Source: Arenicella sp. | GTDB lineage: Bacteria; Pseudomonadota; Gammaproteobacteria; Arenicellales; Arenicellaceae | NCBI GenBank assembly: GCA_023301745.1 | Contig: JALZVW010000168.1 | Location: forward strand, 1 to 36,323 | Length of the DNA: 36,323 nucleotides | Direction: 5' to 3' | Part shown: positions 25,247-31,795 of the stretch, piece after piece | Position numbering within the stretch: the stretch's first letter is position 1 | How the letters are laid out: each line of letters opens with the position of its first letter | Notes under the pieces: generated by a model | Told to the model about the DNA's origin: nothing | Seen by the model: the letters and a program-made list of their open reading frames with translations, nothing else | Databases searched by the model: none | Program-made: the position numbers and the translations under genes

Positions 25247-25369
25247 CTAGCTTCCCACCAATATGGATTTAAAGAGTTTCAAACTGGGTTTAGAGAGTTT
25301 CAACCTGAACTTAAAGAGTTTCAACCTGAATTTAAAGAGTTTCAACCTGGCTTTAAAGAGTTTCAACAT
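25247..25369 (-). CDS. Hypothetical 40-residue cationic repeat peptide
   Basis: A short ORF made almost wholly of 21 bp repeats, so each repeat is one heptad: MLKLFKA, RLKLFKF, RLKLFKF, RLKLSKP, SLKLFKS, then ILVGS and stop. It holds 10 K and 3 R, with no acidic residue. The ATG (25369) overlaps the sulfotransferase stop (ATGTTGA), and its TAG directly abuts the TTG of the acyltransferase, whose ribosome-binding site lies within its last codons. The geometry fits a translated linker gene or a coupling ORF. It may equally be a chance frame in a non-coding repeat; the opposite strand is open too. No known family recognised. Confidence 0.3.
   Translation of the reverse strand: MLKLFKARLKLFKFRLKLFKFRLKLSKPSLKLFKSILVGS
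25268..25369. repeat. 21 bp tandem repeat, four full units plus a partial fifth
   Basis: Units start at 25268, 25289, 25310, 25331 and 25352 with exact 21 bp period; the core of each is TTTAAAGAGTTTCAA with one or two substitutions. There are no spacers. It fills the gap between the acyltransferase start and the sulfotransferase stop. The period is a multiple of three, and both strands stay open in one frame. Confidence 0.95.
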
Positions 25370-26469
25370 ATAGGTCTTTCTTGACGAATACCATAACTAA
25401 TATAATGCTCTATCGCGGCCGCTTCACTAACAATACCTTGGGTTTCTAAATCGGTATTTAAAGCTAGGTAACGTTGCCACTCAAAGCCTTCAGGGGCCTC
25501 AATACGATAGGCTCTGGGCGTTGTCTCAAAGCGCCCACTTTCCAAATAATGACGAACCACTGCTCGCTCGCTATGAATTCCTGCGTGCGGCAGATCCGGA
25601 TTTAAACGTAAGTACATTTTCCAATCGAAGTCTTCAGGAATAAGTTGTACTTCTTTAGAGACGGATTTCTGAGGTATTTGGTTGGGTGTATATCCAAATA
25701 GACGAAAATCGTCAGCGTAAATTTCATTAACCAGCTCAACAGTACGTGGGTCTTTATAAAAGTACTGAGGCTTAGGGGCAAACACCATTTCATTCAATTG
25801 CTCGAGTGTCAGGTTTGCCGCCGCTGGGAAAGACTCTTGGCCGTAAAACGAGGAGTTTTTGCGCCGCATTTGCTTAAGCTGAACTAACGCAGATTTTAAC
25901 TTGGCACGATGCCCTTTAAATATTTTCTTAAATGCTTTCTCGGTATGCTGATTAAACTGAGCGATGTCGCCGACTAAATTAATGCCAAAGGCATGATCCG
26001 GTTTCTGGCCTAACAACTTATATCGTCGGCTCATAGGCGAAGTCACCACCATGTCGACGTACGGAAAGTAGCTTTGCGTTTGAAAATGAGTGTCTCGCTC
26101 GGCATCGGGCACCGTCACTAAATACTCCAAAAATTCAACGAAGTTATCAGGTCTGGGGTTAGGTGGGTGTTTACTGAGCATTTGCTCTACCCCTGGATTA
26201 CGTGCGTAACAATATTGATCTAAAAACGCACTGACAACACGACCGTAAGGATTGCGGGTGATGCTGTAAACATAATAATCAGAATAGTCAACTTGCACAT
26301 CCCAAGGCTGCACCTGATTTAAATTATGATATCCATCAAGCATGGATAACTGGGCATCGCTCATCTCGTCACGGTGAATCGACAAATATAACGAACGAAG
26401 AGAAGTACAACCAGACTTAGCTGAGTACAGCAAAATATACTTATACTTATGATTTACAATTGGAATCAT
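25363..26469 (-). CDS. Sulfotransferase-family protein with duplicated C-terminal module
   Basis: Predicted PAPS-dependent sulfotransferase of the carbohydrate type (Sulfotransfer_2-like). ATG at 26469 gives 368 residues; a GTG at 26487 inside moaA is less likely. The 5'-phosphosulfate loop is SAKSGCTSLR (16-25) and the 3'-phosphate motif is SITRNPYGRVVSAFL (69-83). Residues 276-368 hold two copies of a roughly 45-residue module, each reading F-x-W-x-x-YL-x-LN-x-DL, then G-I-x-SE, HY, G. No signal peptide. It begins one base after the moaA stop (TAATATG) and its own stop overlaps the next ORF. The acceptor is unknown; a surface glycan is the best guess given the neighbouring acyltransferase. 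Confidence 0.82.
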   Translation of the reverse strand: MIPIVNHKYKYILLYSAKSGCTSLRSLYLSIHRDEMSDAQLSMLDGYHNLNQVQPWDVQVDYSDYYVYSITRNPYGRVVSAFLDQYCYARNPGVEQMLSKHPPNPRPDNFVEFLEYLVTVPDAERDTHFQTQSYFPYVDMVVTSPMSRRYKLLGQKPDHAFGINLVGDIAQFNQHTEKAFKKIFKGHRAKLKSALVQLKQMRRKNSSFYGQESFPAAANLTLEQLNEMVFAPKPQYFYKDPRTVELVNEIYADDFRLFGYTPNQIPQKSVSKEVQLIPEDFDWKMYLRLNPDLPHAGIHSERAVVRHYLESGRFETTPRAYRIEAPEGFEWQRYLALNTDLETQGIVSEAAAIEHYISYGIRQERPIC

Positions 26470-26470
26470 A

Positions 26471-27496
26471 TTAGCCGCCGGTAGCACTCATATGACGAGT
26501 TATGGTGATGTCTTTAGGATCAAAGTAATGACGCTCAGGTTTGCGCTGCATTGAGTCGACGATAGCTTGCTTTAACGAGGCCGGTTGATTACGAATAATT
26601 TCACGTAAATCTAAAGAGTGCTCATTACCTAAGCACAATAGCAACAAGCCTTCGGCTGTAACTCTAACTCGGTTACAACTTGCACAAAAATTATCACTCA
26701 TCGGCGAAATAAAACCGACTCTTGAGCTACTGTTAGCAATCCTCATATACTTTGATGGCCCGCCAGCTCTATCATGATTGTCTGACGCCTCTAGACCAAA
26801 GCGATCTTCTATCTGCTCACGAATAGAGCGGCTCTCGATCGCGGTTTCACTGCGGATATGGCCATCAATTTCACCCAGCGGCATTTCTTCAATAAAAGAA
26901 ATATCTAAGCCTTTATCAACCGCGAACTGCACTAAATCAACGACTTCATCATCATTGGTACCTTTTAGCACCACCGCGTTTAACTTTATTTTATCAAAGC
27001 CGGCATTGCACGCCGCATCAATTCCCCTCATTACATCGCCTAGGTTGCCGAAACGAGTCAGCGCTTTGAATCGATCTTCTTTTAGGCTATCGATACTAAT
27101 ATTAATTCGTGACATGCCAGCATCGCGCAATGGTTGTGCAAATTTGTCTAATAAGACACCGTTTGAGGTCATCACTAGCTCTCGGAGGCCATCGAGCTTT
27201 CCTAGCTGCTGCGCCAACTCCACAATGCCATTGCGAACCAGTGGCTCGCCGCCTGTTAAACGAATTTTCTCAACCCCCAGCTCGACAAATGCTTTGCCGA
27301 CCAATGTCATTTCTTCGAGGCTCAGCACCTTAGACTTTGGCAAGAAGGTCATGTTTTCAGCCATGCAATAGGTGCACCGAAGGTTACAGCGATCGGTCAC
27401 TGACAAGCGCAGGTAGCGTACTTGTCGATCAAACGAGTCGGTTAAAACATAATCGCTATCGTGTCCAAACTCCTCAGTTGGGTTCATCGGGGTCAT
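26471..27496 (-). CDS. moaA: GTP 3',8-cyclase MoaA
   Basis: Radical-SAM enzyme that starts molybdenum cofactor synthesis from GTP, acting with MoaC to make cPMP. It has 341 residues. The N-terminal cluster is CNLRCTYC (C37, C41, C44); the C-terminal second cluster is in FCASCNRVRVTAEGLLLLC. The double-glycine C-terminus (SATGG) needed in the family is present. LTGGEPLVR and SIDSL are further landmarks. ATG overlaps the moeA stop by 4 bp. Unusually for E. coli-like operons it comes last, after moaC-D-E-B-moeA. Confidence 0.97.
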   Translation of the reverse strand: MTPMNPTEEFGHDSDYVLTDSFDRQVRYLRLSVTDRCNLRCTYCMAENMTFLPKSKVLSLEEMTLVGKAFVELGVEKIRLTGGEPLVRNGIVELAQQLGKLDGLRELVMTSNGVLLDKFAQPLRDAGMSRINISIDSLKEDRFKALTRFGNLGDVMRGIDAACNAGFDKIKLNAVVLKGTNDDEVVDLVQFAVDKGLDISFIEEMPLGEIDGHIRSETAIESRSIREQIEDRFGLEASDNHDRAGGPSKYMRIANSSSRVGFISPMSDNFCASCNRVRVTAEGLLLLCLGNEHSLDLREIIRNQPASLKQAIVDSMQRKPERHYFDPKDITITRHMSATGG

Positions 27497-28692
27497 AACA
27501 TGGCCTCAGTTAAAGGGAAAAAGGCGAGCTTCTGTCCAATCTCGATCGCGCTGTCAATGTCTTGCCTCACAAGCCCGTCAGCCCAGGACAACGACGACAG
27601 CACGCCACTACTCAAATTAGGGAAACGCTCTGCGTGTAAATCGCCATTTGCATCGGCTTGAACCTTGACTCTAATGTACTCCTCACGAGAGCTGAACGAT
27701 TTAGCAAACGCGGCTCTGACAGGGTAAGAAGTTGGTTCGTCGCGCTCTTGACCTTGTAGACTAGCAAGCAATGGAACACCGAGCAGCTGAAAAACGGTAT
27801 AGGACGAAACTGGGTTACCCGGCAGCCCTAAAAACGGCACTCCGGCAATACGTCCAAATGCGACAGGCTTTCCTGGCTTCATTTGTACTTTCCACATCGA
27901 AAGCTCGCCCAGCGCTTCAACCGCAGGCTTTACATGGTCTTCGTCACCTACAGAGACTCCGCCACTAGAAATAACAACATCCGCATTTTTTGAGGCGTCG
28001 ATGAGTGCCTCCTTTGTCGCACTCAGAGTATCTTCTACAATTCCACAGTCATAAATTAAGACCCCTAGCTGCTCACACAAAGCCACAAGCAATGGACGAT
28101 TAGAGTTGTATATTTGACCTGCTTTTAAAGGTTGACCAGGCTCAACTAATTCGTCACCAGTGGAAAACAACGCTACGGTGAGCTGTTTATAAACAGGCAC
28201 CGTAGCCTGGCCAATCGATGCTAGCAAACTAATATCAATAGCATTCAGCTTTTGACCAACACCAATCACCTTCGCACCTTGGCTGATATCTTGACCTTTG
28301 GGCCGCACGTTAGCGCCGCTAACGACTGGTTTTAAAATCGTCACAAACGATTCATCATGATCGCAATGCTCTTGAATAACAACAGCGTCAGCGCCACAAG
28401 GCATTACGCCACCGGTGAATATTCGGGCCGCCGAACCCGCTTCTAAAGCGCTTGGGTGTATACCAGCCGGTATGCGCTGAGAAATCGGCAACTTGCTTTG
28501 TTGATCACCCAGGTCAGACGACCGAATAGCAAAGCCATCCATTGCGCTATTATCTGCTGGCGGAATCGCTAGCGCCGAAATAACATCGGCACTAGCCACA
28601 CGACCTAATGCAGATTGAATTGGCAGCACCTCAGATTCTAGTTCGGTCGTTTGCTGCTGAATCTTATGCCGAGCTTGAGCAAGCGTAATCAT
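27493..28692 (-). CDS. moeA: Molybdopterin molybdenumtransferase MoeA
   Basis: Inserts molybdate into adenylylated molybdopterin. It has 399 residues, the family length. Landmarks: ALAIPPADNSAMDGFAIRS (about 39-57), RIFTGGVMP, FSTGDELVEPGQPL, SSGGVSVGDEDHVK and GLPGNPVSS. It overlaps moaB upstream and moaA downstream by 4 bp each (ATGA), so all three are translationally coupled. Confidence 0.96.
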   Translation of the reverse strand: MITLAQARHKIQQQTTELESEVLPIQSALGRVASADVISALAIPPADNSAMDGFAIRSSDLGDQQSKLPISQRIPAGIHPSALEAGSAARIFTGGVMPCGADAVVIQEHCDHDESFVTILKPVVSGANVRPKGQDISQGAKVIGVGQKLNAIDISLLASIGQATVPVYKQLTVALFSTGDELVEPGQPLKAGQIYNSNRPLLVALCEQLGVLIYDCGIVEDTLSATKEALIDASKNADVVISSGGVSVGDEDHVKPAVEALGELSMWKVQMKPGKPVAFGRIAGVPFLGLPGNPVSSYTVFQLLGVPLLASLQGQERDEPTSYPVRAAFAKSFSSREEYIRVKVQADANGDLHAERFPNLSSGVLSSLSWADGLVRQDIDSAIEIGQKLAFFPLTEAML

Positions 28693-29204
28693 TTGCCAGC
28701 GTTCGTGTGCGACACGAAATTACATGGCCGATGGCGACTATCAAGTTGCTCGCTTAAAATACCCTCCCAACCAGTGCGACACGCTCCTGTGGAACCTGGC
28801 AGGCAAAAAATCACGGTTTTATTGGCGATTCCTCCAAGAGCCCGAGATTGAACGGTTGAAGTACCTATATCACCCAGCGATAAATGCCTAAACAGCTCTC
28901 CGAAACCGTCAATCTGTTTATCAAATAACGGCGCTAGCGCTTCAGGAGTACTGTCTCTACCAGTAAAACCTGTTCCACCGGTACTTATGATGGCATTTAC
29001 GCCCCTATTCGCTATCCATTGAGACACTTGAGCCCGTAGCAAATAGATGTCATCAATTACAATTTCACGTGCGACCAATTTATGCCCCACCGCCACAACT
29101 TGATCAGCGATATATTGACCCGATGTGTCATTTTCAAGCGTGCGAGTATCCGATACCGTTAACACGGCTACGTTCATCGGAATAAATCCTTTATTGGAAA
29201 TCAT
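28689..29204 (-). CDS. moaB: Molybdenum cofactor biosynthesis protein MoaB
   Basis: MoaB/Mog-family protein, adenylylating molybdopterin in related systems. The frame opens at 29216; the ATG at 29204 ([19 protein letters not shown], 171 residues) is chosen because its FIP-x-x-VAVLTVS segment lines up with E. coli MoaB (EFIPTRIAILTVS). An ATG at 29177 with AAGGA nine bases upstream is an alternative. Motifs: [29 protein letters not shown] and [12 protein letters not shown]. Close relation to MoaB and not MogA rests on these motifs. The 5' end abuts the moaE stop. Confidence 0.94.
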   Translation of the reverse strand: MISNKGFIPMNVAVLTVSDTRTLENDTSGQYIADQVVAVGHKLVAREIVIDDIYLLRAQVSQWIANRGVNAIISTGGTGFTGRDSTPEALAPLFDKQIDGFGELFRHLSLGDIGTSTVQSRALGGIANKTVIFCLPGSTGACRTGWEGILSEQLDSRHRPCNFVSHTNAGK

Positions 29205-29205
29205 T

Positions 29206-29730
29206 TTATTTCTCATTCACTGTCAGGGAGGTTTTAGACTCAGCGCTATTGTGGGCTGAATCGTGTTGCTGCCAGCGCTCAACAGCCGATACGTCTTTAT
29301 TTTTTTTGCCGAGCCACTGCTCGCCCCTAGTGCCTACTTCTTTTTTCCAAAAAGTGGCTCGGGTCTTAAGGTAGTCCATTATAAATTGGGCCGCTTGAAA
29401 GGCGTTATCACGGTGGCGGCTTGCTACCGCGACCATCACAATTTGCTCGCTGGCATGAATGATACCAACGCGGTGAATGATTCTCGCCAAATCAAACGGA
29501 AAGCGAAGCGCCGCTTGATCAATAATTTCTTGGCACAACGACTCGGTCATGCCAGGGTAATGCTCAAGCTCTAAAAACTCCACCGTCTCTGCGCAACCTT
29601 GAGTGTCATATAAGTCTCGAACCAAACCGACGAAAAAAACAATCGCTCCGGCACTAGGTGCTTGCTCGCAGATCTTGGCGTATTCCTCGCCAACATCAAA
29701 GTTTGCCTCACATATGATTACGTCATTCAT
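29206..29730 (-). CDS. moaE: Molybdopterin synthase catalytic subunit MoaE
   Basis: Large subunit of molybdopterin synthase, which turns cPMP into molybdopterin using sulfur from MoaD thiocarboxylate. It has 174 residues, some 25 longer than E. coli MoaE because of a polar C-terminal tail (after KKNKDVSAVERWQQ). Landmarks: AGAIVFFVGLVRD, LELEHYPGM, RVGIIHASEQIV, ASRHRDNAF and KTRATFWKKE with the catalytic lysines. It lies 12 bp after moaD. Confidence 0.95.
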   Translation of the reverse strand: MNDVIICEANFDVGEEYAKICEQAPSAGAIVFFVGLVRDLYDTQGCAETVEFLELEHYPGMTESLCQEIIDQAALRFPFDLARIIHRVGIIHASEQIVMVAVASRHRDNAFQAAQFIMDYLKTRATFWKKEVGTRGEQWLGKKNKDVSAVERWQQHDSAHNSAESKTSLTVNEK

Positions 29731-29742
29731 CTTTAAGCTTAA

Positions 29743-29994
29743 TTAACCGCCCGAGACGGGCGGCAAAATACCGACCTCTGCATCGTCGGGAAGCAATGCA
29801 TCCCAGCCAGCATATTTATGATTAACCGAAACCATTGCGCTTTCATCACGTAAGACCTCTATCAGACTATCAGGCACATACGGTCCCAACCCATCTAATA
29901 GGTCACGTACCCGGACCATCTCGCCAACAGGTAATTGAACTTGATTGACACCCGCCACGTCGCGTAGATGAGCAAAAAATAAAACTTTAATCAT
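29743..29994 (-). CDS. moaD: Molybdopterin synthase sulfur carrier subunit MoaD
   Basis: Ubiquitin-like sulfur carrier whose C-terminal glycine becomes a thiocarboxylate. ATG at 29994 (MIKVLFFAHLRDVAG) gives 83 residues, the family length; the frame extends upstream only through moaC sequence. It ends in PPVSGG, the required double glycine. It overlaps the moaC stop by 8 bp. The enzyme that would activate it (MoeB) is not in the window. Confidence 0.96.
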   Translation of the reverse strand: MIKVLFFAHLRDVAGVNQVQLPVGEMVRVRDLLDGLGPYVPDSLIEVLRDESAMVSVNHKYAGWDALLPDDAEVGILPPVSGG

Positions 29995-30484
29995 TGCGCA
30001 CCCAATCTCCCGATTTACCGCCTTGTTTTTCCAGCAACATAATTGATTCAATCACTATGCCTTTATCAAGCGCTTTGCACATATCGTAAATCGTTAATCC
30101 AGCGATAGAGGCGGCCGTAAGAGCTTCCATTTCAACACCGGTCTTTCCTGTTGTCGTGCAGCTCGCTGTGATTTCTATACCCTGCTTTTCGCCATTCATG
30201 TACTCTTCGATATCAATGGTGACCTTGCTAAGTGGCAATGGATGACACAATGGGATCAAATCGGAGCATTTTTTTGCCGCCTGTATCCCCGCTATACGGG
30301 CCGTTGCTAGAAGATCGCCCTTAGCAATACTCTGCTCACGAACCCGGTTAAGTACGTCCGCACTCAGACTCACACGAGCCTGGGCCACGGCTACTCGCTT
30401 AGTGTTGGGTTTCTCCGAAACGTCCACCATATTGGCTTCACCGGCGGCATTCAAATGGCTAAATTTTTTTGACCTTTCTCTCAT
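29987..30484 (-). CDS. moaC: Cyclic pyranopterin monophosphate synthase MoaC
   Basis: Second step of Moco synthesis, converting the MoaA product to cPMP. It has 165 residues. Landmarks: FSHLNAAGEANMVDVSEK (8-25), KGDLLATARIAGIQAAKK, LIPLCHPLPLSKV, TTGKTGVEMEALTA and KALDKGIVIESIMLLEKQGG. It is the first gene of moaC-moaD-moaE-moaB-moeA-moaA and diverges from fpr. Promoter not clearly visible; a hairpin lies about 140 bp upstream. Confidence 0.97.
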   Translation of the reverse strand: MRERSKKFSHLNAAGEANMVDVSEKPNTKRVAVAQARVSLSADVLNRVREQSIAKGDLLATARIAGIQAAKKCSDLIPLCHPLPLSKVTIDIEEYMNGEKQGIEITASCTTTGKTGVEMEALTAASIAGLTIYDMCKALDKGIVIESIMLLEKQGGKSGDWVRND

Positions 30485-30624
30485 AAATTAGATGCTACTT
30501 AAAAGCCCGCAGACAAACAACCGATGAGAAGAGTTTGATCACAATTGATATAGAAAATAGTTGAATTCTCAGCACTGTCTTAAATTAGAAGAGGCTTACA
30601 TTTATAATACTTTCACTTATAACA

Positions 30625-30673
30625 AAAAGACCGCTGAATAGTGATAATTATTCTAAATACTTCAACGGCTTTT
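30625..30673 (-). terminator. Terminator-like hairpin in the moaC/fpr divergent region
   Basis: The arms AAAAG-A-CCGCTGAA (30625-30638) and TTCAACGGCTTTT (30661-30673) pair over 13 positions with one bulge and one wobble on the minus strand, with a 22-base AT-rich loop. On the minus strand it is followed by TTTTTG. It could be an attenuator ahead of moaC or an insulator between the divergent units. Confidence 0.45.
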
Positions 30674-30701
30674 GTTTACAAATAGGCACGACGCCTATAA
30701 T
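30673..30701 (+). promoter_or_regulatory. Promoter of fpr
   Basis: TTGTTT (30673-30678), 17 bp spacer, perfect TATAAT (30696-30701). The start would lie near 30708, leaving a leader of about 68 nt before the fpr ATG. Confidence 0.6.
30682..30698. promoter_or_regulatory. Operator-like inverted repeat inside the fpr promoter
   Basis: ATAGGC-ACGAC-GCCTAT: 6 bp arms around 5 bases, filling the spacer between -35 and -10 and overlapping the -10 box. The position suits a repressor, or a MerR-type activator that acts in the spacer. The cognate protein is unknown. Confidence 0.5.
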
Positions 30702-30775
30702 CTTTGCGCTTGATTTAGCAAGCTTATTAGTAAGGCCGTTAGCGCAAGTATAACGGTAGATAATAGAGACATATC

Positions 30776-31549
30776 ATGGCAGCAAATATCCGCGAAGAAG
30801 AAGTCTTAACAGTTCACCACTGGAATGACACACTATTCAGTTTCACTACCACTCGTGACCCTGGTTTTCGCTTCGAAAACGGTCAATTTATTATGATCGG
30901 CATGGAAATAAATGGAAAACCATTGATGCGTGCCTATAGCATCGCCAGCGCTAACTACGAAGAACATATGGAGTTCTTCAGCATTAAAGTACAAGATGGC
31001 CCGCTTACGCAGCACCTACAAAAAATCAAACCTGGCGATAAATTACTAATGAGTAAAAAGCCAACCGGTACGTTATTGGTTGAAGCGCTAAAGCCGGCCA
31101 AGCATTTATACTTGCTGGCGACGGGTACTGGTCTAGCGCCCTTCATGAGCGTAATCAAGGACCCTGAAGTATATGAGCGCTTCGACAAAGTAATTTTGAC
31201 TCACGGAGTACGCGAAGTGTCTGAACTAGCTTACCAAGACGTGATTAAGGAATTACCTGAAAATGAGTTTTTTGGAGAAATGGTTCAAGGTAAATTATTG
31301 TACTACCCTACCGTTACACGTGAAGACTTTCACACTCAAGGGCGTTTAACCGATGCATTAACCTCTGGGAAAATGGCCGAGTCTCTAGGCTTACCGCCAA
31401 TCAATGTTGAAGACGACCGGTTCATGCTATGCGGCAGCCCATCAATGTTGAAAGACTTCTGCGTTATTCTCGACGAAAAAGGCTTCAAAGAAACGATTCG
31501 AGGTGATGTCGCAGAATACGTTATCGAACGTGCCTTTGTAGAAAGCTAA
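30776..31549 (+). CDS. fpr: Ferredoxin-NADP+ reductase
   Basis: FAD enzyme moving electrons between NADPH and ferredoxin or flavodoxin, often in oxidative stress and iron-sulfur metabolism. It has 257 residues, the length of the Azotobacter/Pseudomonas type. FAD-binding segment LMRAYSIASANYEE (about 50-63), NADP segment LLATGTGLAPFMSV, and the C-terminus RGDVAEYVIERAFVES typical of this subclass. Single gene with its own promoter and terminator. Confidence 0.95.
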   Translation: MAANIREEEVLTVHHWNDTLFSFTTTRDPGFRFENGQFIMIGMEINGKPLMRAYSIASANYEEHMEFFSIKVQDGPLTQHLQKIKPGDKLLMSKKPTGTLLVEALKPAKHLYLLATGTGLAPFMSVIKDPEVYERFDKVILTHGVREVSELAYQDVIKELPENEFFGEMVQGKLLYYPTVTREDFHTQGRLTDALTSGKMAESLGLPPINVEDDRFMLCGSPSMLKDFCVILDEKGFKETIRGDVAEYVIERAFVES

Positions 31550-31581
31550 CGCTGTAGATAGATTAGCAACCGTTCTCGAAC

Positions 31582-31617
31582 GGCGTGACCACTTTAGCAT
31601 TAGGTCGCGCCTTTTTT
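31582..31617 (+). terminator. Rho-independent terminator of fpr
   Basis: A 9 bp stem (GGCGTGACC / GGTCGCGCC, one G-T pair) with a 12-base loop and six T residues (31612-31617), 32 bp after the fpr stop. Confidence 0.85.
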
Positions 31618-31668
31618 GTGCCCGCTGTTTGTGTCGAGTCTATCGCCAACATTACCACCAGACTAAGC

Positions 31669-31700
31669 TTATTTGCCGTGTATATCTGCACGGCAAATAA
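31669..31700. repeat. Perfect 12 bp inverted repeat between convergent genes
   Basis: TTATTTGCCGTG and its exact reverse complement CACGGCAAATAA enclose the 8-base loop TATATCTG. Neither side has a T-run. It lies 50 bp past the fpr terminator and about 95 bp beyond the stop of the convergent hydrolase gene. Could be a structured RNA end, a protein site or a dispersed palindromic element. Confidence 0.85.
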
Positions 31701-31746
31701 CAATAGCGTTCTCCGCTGAATAGGACACAGCAAGGCAGTGCACTCT

Positions 31747-31782
31747 GATCACAGAAGCGCTTAAGATCACAGAAGCGCTTAA
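31747..31782. repeat. Perfect 18 bp tandem duplication
   Basis: gatcacagaagcgcttaa occurs twice without a gap (31747-31764, 31765-31782). Each copy contains the palindrome AAGCGCTT or its core. It ends 14 bp before the stop codon of the dienelactone hydrolase gene. Confidence 0.95.
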
Positions 31783-31795
31783 ACGGGACAATGAT

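Noticed and set aside
25268-25369. Possible CRISPR array
   Set aside because: The 21 bp units are directly adjacent with no spacers, are not palindromic and no cas gene is present.
25163-25384. 73-residue plus-strand ORF with FKEFQP repeats
   Set aside because: It starts antisense within the acyltransferase gene, has no ribosome-binding site that I can see, and its repeats follow automatically from the 21 bp period; the minus-strand ORF has better start and stop context.
26778-27371. 197-residue plus-strand ORF
   Set aside because: Antisense to the intact moaA; its composition (S, P and R-rich) and lack of any motif mark it as a shadow.
30485-30775. Moco riboswitch upstream of moaC
   Set aside because: The region has a long hairpin, but I could not recognise the conserved Moco aptamer helices by eye; a covariance-model search would decide.
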